Assembly: GCF_905371695.1 (NCBI RefSeq) | Contig: NZ_CAJPMA010000099.1 | Span: 1 to 5,487, forward strand | Direction of reading: 5' to 3' | Source: an uncultured Campylobacter sp. | Lineage (GTDB): Bacteria; Campylobacterota; Campylobacteria; Campylobacterales; Campylobacteraceae | Length of the DNA: 5,487 nt | Shown here: one piece after another, positions 1 to 5,487 of the stretch | Layout of the letters: every line of letters starts with the position of its first letter | Position numbering within the stretch: the first letter of the stretch is position 1 | The notes under the pieces: generated by a model | What the model saw: the letters and a program-made list of their open reading frames with translations, nothing else | Database searches by the model: none | Told to the model about the DNA's origin: nothing | Made by a program: the position numbers and the translations under genes

Positions 1-1963
1 CCGTAGCCTTACCGCCAAAAAGATCCGCGTCCGCGTTTATCTCTAAATTTTCGCCCGATTTTACCGCGTCGCCCGCGACTTCAAGCGCGCCTTGTAGTTC
101 GCGTCCGCTCAAAAATTTTAGCCGCGCGAGCTCGGGCGCATAGGCGGTAAATTTCGCCGCCGCGTCGCCGTTATTTAGGTTAAATTTCCCGTTGGCGCTT
201 TTTATATCAAGCAGCGTCGAGGACGCGACGGCGCTAAAATCGGCTACGCTTTTTTTGATTTTTACGCCCGCGTCCGCGCTAAATTTTACGCCGGCGGGGA
301 ATTCTTTACCGCTTAACTCGCTCGCGGCTTTTTCGTAAATTCGTCCGTTTTTAAGTGAAATTTTTAGCTCGCCGTTTAAATTTTCGCGCTTAAAACCGCT
401 AAAATCCGCATCTATCGTTACCGCGCCGCTTGCCAGCGGATTAAGCCCCGCTAATAAAAACGCGTCTTGAAGCGCGCCGTTTTGAACGTTTAAGCTTAAA
501 GCTTCGCCGCTAAAATTCGCCTTTATTCGCCCGCTAAGCGCGTCTCCTTCGGCGCTAAATTTTAAAATTTCGCCGTCTTTGGCGCCGAGTTCGCCGCGTA
601 AATTAACGGGCGAGCTAAGCTCGTAGCCAAGCAATTTTTTAAAATTTTTAGGCTCGTTAGCCGTTAGCGTAAATTTCGCGTTAAGCGTGTTTGCGGCGAT
701 GTCGTAGCCGCCCGATATCTCTTTTAGGCTTGCTAGTGGCGTTAAGAGATTCGCGCTAAAATCCGCGAGCGAGTTTTTGACGTTTGCGCTTGCTATTAGG
801 CTAAAATCCGCGTCTTGCGAAAGTTTTACGCCCAGCGCCTTTAAGTTTGCGGCGTTTAGCTTGCCGCCCGAAGTAGCGAGTTTTACGTCTCCTTTTATGT
901 TTTTAGCGTCCGTTAAATTTTCAAGCGTCGCTTCGCCGTTAATCGTAGCGTCCGCGTAGGCGGGTAGGGCGGCTAGATTTAAAATTTGAGCTAATCTAAG
1001 CCCTAAAATTCGCGCGTTTAGCTTGCCGTCTTTTAAATTTGCCTCGACTTTTCCGCCTAGTCCGTCGATCGTCGCGTTTAAATTTTCAAGCCCGTTTTGC
1101 GCTACTCTCGCATCGCCCGCGATTTTAAGCGCGCCGCTTAATTTTTGCTTTATTAAAGGTTCTAGTTTTGCAAGGTCGGGCGCGTCTAGCCAAAAATCCG
1201 TCGTCAGCGCATTCGCGCCTAGATCGTAGGTAGTTTCGCTGGTTTTTGCCGTAGCTACTGGCGTAATAAATACTGTTTTAGCCGAAATTTTATCGCCGTT
1301 TATTTTAGCGTTTATCGCCCCTTTTAGCGCGAAATTTGCAGGCAGAGTTACGTTAAAGTCGCGCTTTATCGCTTCGGCGTTTGCCAACGAGTCGTAGAGT
1401 AAAATTTCAGCCGCGCCGTTACGCTCTTTTACGTCCGCCGTTACGTCGATTAGCCCGTCTGCGTAAGGAGGCTTGTCAAGAAGCGCCAAAGCGTCCGAAA
1501 CTTGCGCCGATTTTAGATTTAGCGCGAAAGCTAACGGTCGGTAGTCTTTGATTCGCGCGCTAAAATTCGCGTTTGAACCGAGCGCCTTTCCCGCTCCGTC
1601 TGCAGTAAAATCGGCAAAAGCGCCGTTAATTTTACCGCTAAAATTTAGCGGATTTTTTAGCGTTAAATTTGCCGATTTTAGCGAATTCGCCGAAATTTTA
1701 TAAGATAAATACATTTTTTGCGTAAAAAGCGATAGCTCGCCGCTAATTTCGGCTAAAATTTCGCCGTTTATCGTAGCTTGCGCGTAAATAGAGCTAAAAT
1801 TTAGGTTAAATTTTTGAAATTCAAGCCGAATACCCGCTTTTTGATCGGCGAAATTTTGCGCGTAAGAGGCGAGCAAAGAGTTGCCGTAAGAGCTAAAAAT
1901 AAAACCAGCGGCGCATAAAATAAGGACTAATAATCCGCCTAAAACGTAAGCTAAAAATTTCAT
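1..1963 (-). CDS. AsmA-like membrane-anchored periplasmic repeat protein, partial (C-terminus beyond left edge)
   Basis: The frame is open from the ATG at 1961-1963 down to base 1: 654 codons with no stop, and one base of the next codon. The start is set by a good ribosome site, AAGAAAGG read on the minus strand (1970-1977), six bases before the ATG. Residues 1-24 form one hydrophobic anchor (MKFLAYVLGGLLVLILCAAG), predicting an inner-membrane tether with the rest in the periplasm. The remainder is built of short alternating strands and turns with recurring [ND]FS, INGE and LK[DN]G[KR]-type units and no catalytic motif. This is the look of AsmA/TamB/YhdP-like proteins, which in other bacteria move phospholipid between membranes or maintain the outer membrane. 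Residues 148-305 and 491-653 appear to be a duplication. From memory, C. jejuni also has a putative periplasmic protein (Cj1219c) divergent from groES. The frame is certain; the family is inferred from pattern, and the transport role is only a family-level guess. Confidence 0.85.
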   Translation of the reverse strand, partial: MKFLAYVLGGLLVLILCAAGFIFSSYGNSLLASYAQNFADQKAGIRLEFQKFNLNFSSIYAQATINGEILAEISGELSLFTQKMYLSYKISANSLKSANLTLKNPLNFSGKINGAFADFTADGAGKALGSNANFSARIKDYRPLAFALNLKSAQVSDALALLDKPPYADGLIDVTADVKERNGAAEILLYDSLANAEAIKRDFNVTLPANFALKGAINAKINGDKISAKTVFITPVATAKTSETTYDLGANALTTDFWLDAPDLAKLEPLIKQKLSGALKIAGDARVAQNGLENLNATIDGLGGKVEANLKDGKLNARILGLRLAQILNLAALPAYADATINGEATLENLTDAKNIKGDVKLATSGGKLNAANLKALGVKLSQDADFSLIASANVKNSLADFSANLLTPLASLKEISGGYDIAANTLNAKFTLTANEPKNFKKLLGYELSSPVNLRGELGAKDGEILKFSAEGDALSGRIKANFSGEALSLNVQNGALQDAFLLAGLNPLASGAVTIDADFSGFKRENLNGELKISLKNGRIYEKAASELSGKEFPAGVKFSADAGVKIKKSVADFSAVASSTLLDIKSANGKFNLNNGDAAAKFTAYAPELARLKFLSGRELQGALEVAGDAVKSGENLEINADADLFGGKAT
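5..493 (-). repeat. Internal protein repeat, copy 2 (residues 491-653 of the AsmA-like protein)
   Basis: This is the second copy of the unit at 1049-1522 on the minus strand. It opens around LNVQNGALQDAF, passes NPLASGAVTIDAD, and reaches APELARL, LQGALEVAGDA and FGGK in the same order as copy 1. The unit length of about 345 residues suggests duplication of a whole groove-forming segment. The window edge cuts the protein just after this point, so I cannot tell whether a third unit follows. Confidence 0.5.
1049..1522 (-). repeat. Internal protein repeat, copy 1 (residues 148-305 of the AsmA-like protein)
   Basis: Two landmarks recur later in the protein at almost the same spacing. Residues 157-178, with landmarks DAL, PPYADG and TADV, match 500-521 (DAF, NPLASG and DADF) at an offset of 343. 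Residues 261-285, with APDLAKL, then LSGALKIAGDA, match 609-633 at an offset of 348, with 14 identities in 25 by eye. GGK at 303-305 matches GGK at 650-652. A third partial copy of the first landmark lies at residues 310-346 (PAYADATING). The likeness is at the protein level only; the DNA has diverged. Copy boundaries are approximate. Confidence 0.5.
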
Positions 1964-1969
1964 ATTTTA

Positions 1970-1977
1970 CCTTTCTT
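1970..1977 (-). promoter_or_regulatory. Ribosome binding site of the AsmA-like gene
   Basis: Read on the minus strand, AAGAAAGG lies six bases upstream of the ATG. It fixes the start of this long frame, which could otherwise be placed only by the onset of the hydrophobic anchor. I found no convincing -10/-35 pair for this gene. The best hexamer, TCTAAT (1979-1984 on the minus strand), would place transcription start inside the ribosome site. Confidence 0.7.
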
Positions 1978-2036
1978 GATTAGAAATATTGAGCCTAAAC
2001 GGCTAAACTTTTTTAAAATTTACCATTAAAATATTG

Positions 2037-2054
2037 ACTTTTTAAATAAAAAGT
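2037..2054. repeat. Perfect inverted repeat inside the groESL promoter spacer
   Basis: ACTTTTT (2037-2043) and AAAAAGT (2048-2054) are exact reverse complements around a four-base AAAT centre. The dyad starts in the -35 and ends just before the -10. Its right arm runs into the extra half-site AAGTGCTAA (2051-2059). It could be part of a second operator or simply an A/T-tract coincidence. Confidence 0.45.
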
Positions 2055-2059
2055 GCTAA
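2051..2059 (+). promoter_or_regulatory. Extra CIRCE right-half site overlapping the -10
   Basis: AAGTGCTAA matches the CIRCE right half GAGTGCTAA at eight of nine positions. It sits 31 bases, about three helical turns, upstream of the perfect right half at 2082-2090. Its last three bases form the start of the predicted -10. Nine bases upstream there is no good left half (2033-2041 matches at about three of nine), so this is a half-site rather than a full second operator. Confidence 0.5.
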
Positions 2060-2063
2060 TATC

Positions 2064-2090
2064 TCATCACTCGAAAATAAAGAGTGCTAA
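2064..2090 (+). promoter_or_regulatory. CIRCE operator (HrcA binding site) of groESL
   Basis: The family consensus is TTAGCACTC, nine bases, GAGTGCTAA. Here the left half TCATCACTC (2064-2072) matches at seven of nine positions, the spacer is exactly nine bases (2073-2081), and the right half GAGTGCTAA (2082-2090) is perfect. CIRCE binds HrcA, a repressor whose activity typically depends on GroEL, so the operon is switched on when chaperonin is occupied by unfolded protein. The site overlaps the predicted transcription start and lies in the leader, as expected for repression by blocking polymerase. hrcA itself is not in the window. Confidence 0.85.
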
Positions 2091-2112
2091 AAATCAAACC
2101 AAAGGATGAACG

Positions 2113-2373
2113 ATGAACTTTCAACCGTTAGGCAAACGCATTCTAGTTGAGCGCGTGGAAGAGACTAAAACCACGGCTTCCGGCATTATTATACCCGACA
2201 ACGCGAAAGAAAAACCTTTAAGCGGTAAAACGCTAGCCGTAGGCGGCGAAGTAGAGGGCGTAAAAGTAGGCGACGCGGTAGTCTTCGGAAAATACGCGGG
2301 TACGGAAATAACGCTTGATAACAAGCCTTATTTGGTACTAAATTTAGACGACGTTTTGGGCGTAATTAAATAA
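2113..2373 (+). CDS. groES: Co-chaperonin GroES (Hsp10)
   Basis: GroES caps the GroEL cylinder as a seven-membered ring and closes the cytosolic folding chamber. The protein has 86 residues and opens [17 protein letters not shown], the classic Hsp10 N-terminus. The mobile loop that contacts GroEL lies around residues 16-32, with the hydrophobic contact GIIIP at 24-28. The core continues with LAVGGEV and VKVGDAV, and ends in [13 protein letters not shown]. The start is fixed by AAGGA (2102-2106), six bases before the ATG. It is the first gene of a two-gene operon with groEL, which starts 20 bases after the stop, and lies under a CIRCE operator. Compared with E. coli GroES (97 residues, recalled), the stretch between LAVG and VKVGD is about nine residues shorter; this is where E. 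coli has the roof hairpin. The short form fits what I know of Campylobacter GroES. Confidence 0.98.
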   Translation: MNFQPLGKRILVERVEETKTTASGIIIPDNAKEKPLSGKTLAVGGEVEGVKVGDAVVFGKYAGTEITLDNKPYLVLNLDDVLGVIK

Positions 2374-2378
2374 TTTAA

Positions 2379-4028
<1,650 letters not shown>

Positions 4029-4034
4029 GCCCGA

Positions 4035-4061
4035 ATTTACCCGACTTTTTGTCGGGTAAAT
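4035..4061 (+). terminator. Hairpin after groEL, probable transcription terminator
   Basis: ATTTACCCGAC (4035-4045) pairs perfectly with GTCGGGTAAAT (4051-4061) around a five-T loop. The 11-bp stem starts seven bases after the groEL stop. The T-run that normally follows is poor (TCTCT, then A-rich), so it may terminate only partly or mainly protect the 3' end of the groESL message. There is no T-run for the other strand either. A fresh promoter downstream supports the view that the operon ends here. Confidence 0.65.
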
Positions 4062-4117
4062 CTCTAAAAATTTCAAAAAAATGATTAGAATTAATAAAAA
4101 TTTAACTTCTTTTTATC

Positions 4118-4123
4118 TATAAT
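4118..4123 (+). promoter_or_regulatory. -10 box of the mutase promoter
   Basis: TATAAT is an exact -10 consensus preceded by the T-rich stretch TTCTTTTTATC, with no clear -35. This is the usual Campylobacter housekeeping arrangement. Transcription would start near 4130, leaving a leader of about 27 bases before the ATG at 4157. It makes the mutase independent of groESL readthrough. Confidence 0.65.
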
Positions 4124-4156
4124 CCCAAAATTATTTAATCAAAAGATAAAAAAATT

Positions 4157-5487
4157 ATGATAGAAGAAATATTTAGAGAATACGACATACGCGGGATTTT
4201 CAGGCAAGATCTAAACGAAACTAGCGTCAAGGCGATCGGGTTAAATTTGGGCCGAGAAATGCTACGCAGGGGCGCAAAAAACGTTAGCGTAGGGTATGAC
4301 GCTAGGCTAAGCGCGGGCGAGATTTTCGGCTGGTTAGTTAGCGGGCTAAATTTGGCCGGGATCAAGGTCTATGGTATCGGTTTGCTACCGACGCCGGTCG
4401 GATATTTTAGCGTGTTTACGGATAAATTTGACGCAAACGTAATGATAACCGGCTCTCATAATCCAAAAGAGTACAACGGCTTTAAAATCACGATTTTTAA
4501 GGATAGTTGCTTCGGCGAGGATTTGCAGAAGCTAAAAGTCGCCGTGCTAGCAGACATCGCGGCAAAAACGCAAATTCCAAACGATCTAAGAGCCGAAAAA
4601 TTCGACATCGCGACGCCTTATAAAAATTTTCTTATAGAGCAGTTTGCACATTTAAAAGCCTTACCGCTTAAAATAGTCATCGACTGCGCAAACGGCGCGG
4701 TCGGCGCTGTTTTGCCCGAAATTTGCGAGGCGTTAAATTTAGACGCTAAAATTTTATACCCCGAGCCCGACGGAAACTTCCCAAACCATCACCCAGACCC
4801 TAGCGAGGAGAAAAATTTAAGCGATCTAAAAATCGCGCTCAAGGGCGAATTTGACATAGGATTCGGTTTTGACGGCGACGGCGACCGCATCGCTGTTCTA
4901 ACCAAAAAACGCAACATAAAAGGCGACGAACTAGCGTATCTATATAGCCTTGCGATGAAAAATCCGCGGGTGCTGGGCGAGGTAAAATGCTCACAGAACA
5001 TGTACGACGAGATCGACGCACACGGCGGCAAAAGCTTCATGGGCAAGACCGGCCACAGCAATATAAAAAAGGCGATGAAAGAGCTAAATATCGACATGGC
5101 GGCCGAGGTAAGTGGGCATATTTTCTTTAAAGAGAGGTATTTTGGCTTTGATGATGCGACGTATGCGATGTTTCGCGCGCTAGAGCTTGTGGCTAAAGGC
5201 TTTAACCTAGACGGCGAGCTGGATAAACTACCCAAGGTATTTAGCACCGACGAGATCAAGATAAAAACGACCGATGCGCAAAAATTTAAACTGGTTGCAA
5301 AGCTAAAAGAGGTTTTGGTTGAAATTTATGAAAACGGCGATACGCAAAATCTGTTAGCAGGCCTAGGTAAGATAGCCGAGATCGTCGACATAGACGGTGT
5401 TAGAGTAAGATTTGAGGACGGCAGCTGGGCACTAGTGCGAGCATCAAATACTACGCCGGTTATCGTTACGAGATTTGAAGCTAAAAA
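4157..5487 (+). CDS. Phosphomannomutase/phosphoglucomutase, partial at the right edge
   Basis: This cytosolic enzyme of the alpha-D-phosphohexomutase family interconverts 6-phospho and 1-phospho forms of mannose and/or glucose, feeding nucleotide-sugar synthesis for surface polysaccharide. All four active-site loops are visible: TGSHNP with the phosphorylated Ser100; the magnesium loop DGDGDR (239-244); the sugar-binding loop EVSGH (317-321); and the phosphate-binding loop RASNTTP (428-434). The N-terminus FREYDIRGIF (6-15) and KTGH (297-300) are also typical. EVSGH followed by IFFKERYFGFDD points to the AlgC/ManB type rather than GlmM. There are 443 residues before the window ends mid-codon; AlgC has about 463, so only a short tail should be missing. 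ATG at 4157 is the first in frame after a stop at 4136-4138. The ribosome site is weak (AAAAGA, 4141-4146). Mannose versus glucose preference cannot be read from sequence. Confidence 0.95.
   Translation, partial: MIEEIFREYDIRGIFRQDLNETSVKAIGLNLGREMLRRGAKNVSVGYDARLSAGEIFGWLVSGLNLAGIKVYGIGLLPTPVGYFSVFTDKFDANVMITGSHNPKEYNGFKITIFKDSCFGEDLQKLKVAVLADIAAKTQIPNDLRAEKFDIATPYKNFLIEQFAHLKALPLKIVIDCANGAVGAVLPEICEALNLDAKILYPEPDGNFPNHHPDPSEEKNLSDLKIALKGEFDIGFGFDGDGDRIAVLTKKRNIKGDELAYLYSLAMKNPRVLGEVKCSQNMYDEIDAHGGKSFMGKTGHSNIKKAMKELNIDMAAEVSGHIFFKERYFGFDDATYAMFRALELVAKGFNLDGELDKLPKVFSTDEIKIKTTDAQKFKLVAKLKEVLVEIYENGDTQNLLAGLGKIAEIVDIDGVRVRFEDGSWALVRASNTTPVIVTRFEAK

Larger units (their letters stand above)
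2034..2062 (+). promoter_or_regulatory. groESL promoter, sigma-70 type
   Basis: The -35 candidate is TTGACT (2034-2039), five of six matches to consensus. The -10 candidate is TAATAT (2057-2062), preceded by GC, with a 17-base spacer. Transcription would then start near 2069, inside the CIRCE operator, giving a leader of about 44 bases. A recognisable -35 is unusual for Campylobacter, whose housekeeping promoters usually rely on the -10 and a T-rich upstream stretch. The assignment rests on spacing and hexamers alone. Confidence 0.65.

Noticed and set aside
777..1229. Two plus-strand open frames of 60 and 68 codons (777-959, 1023-1229)
   Set aside because: Both lie inside the continuous minus-strand AsmA-like frame and have Ser/Phe/Ala-rich antisense composition with no recognisable features.
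1906..1920. Possible lipoprotein signal in the AsmA-like protein (Cys17 after the hydrophobic stretch)
   Set aside because: The residues before the cysteine are LIL, with no small residue at -1. This does not fit a lipobox, and the hydrophobic run continues past the cysteine as a transmembrane anchor.
1988..2010. HspR (HAIR-type) operator upstream of groES
   Set aside because: TTGAGCC and the AGCC/GGCT mini-dyad (1992-2004) have only a 4-bp arm and do not match the CTTGAGT, seven bases, ACTCAAG pattern. HspR control is possible in this genus but is not shown here.
2121..2324. 67-codon minus-strand frame opposite groES
   Set aside because: It is antisense to a certain groES, and its Ser/Thr/Pro-rich product is what the complement of groES codons yields.
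4789..5259. 156-codon open frame on the minus strand
   Set aside because: It lies wholly opposite the mutase, whose active-site motifs prove the plus frame. The peptide is serine/leucine-rich and low in complexity, as expected of a shadow frame, and has no ribosome site of note.

Overview
The window looks like a chromosomal segment from a Campylobacter species. GroES and GroEL closely resemble the Campylobacter chaperonins I know: GroES is a short, 86-residue form and GroEL starts [10 protein letters not shown]. The base composition looks far less AT-rich than C. jejuni, which suggests the higher-GC oral/host-associated group (curvus, rectus, showae, gracilis type). The genus is well supported; the species is not determined.

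Layout. Bases 1-1963 are one open frame on the minus strand, cut by the left edge. It encodes 654 visible residues of a membrane-anchored, AsmA-like periplasmic repeat protein. A 149-base divergent intergenic region follows. It holds the groESL promoter (TTGACT, 17 bases, TAATAT), a CIRCE operator for the HrcA repressor with one perfect and one degenerate half, and an extra CIRCE right-half copy on the -10. groES (2113-2373) and groEL (2394-4028) form a two-gene operon with 20 bases between them. An 11-bp perfect hairpin follows groEL, then a clean TATAAT promoter, then a phosphomannomutase/phosphoglucomutase (4157 to the right edge). That enzyme shows all four active-site loops and probably lacks only its last dozen or so residues.

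How the genes work together. groES and groEL encode one folding machine, controlled by heat shock through HrcA/CIRCE. The mutase supplies sugar phosphates for surface glycans and is transcribed separately. The AsmA-like protein is probably an envelope lipid or outer-membrane homeostasis factor. The three units look like neighbours rather than one pathway.

No mobile element, CRISPR array, tRNA or rRNA is visible, and I see no strong case for a wholly new system. The points most worth following are a roughly 345-residue internal duplication in the AsmA-like protein, the unusual promoter/operator architecture of groESL, and a very high density of RAATTY words in the two flanking genes but much less in groESL.
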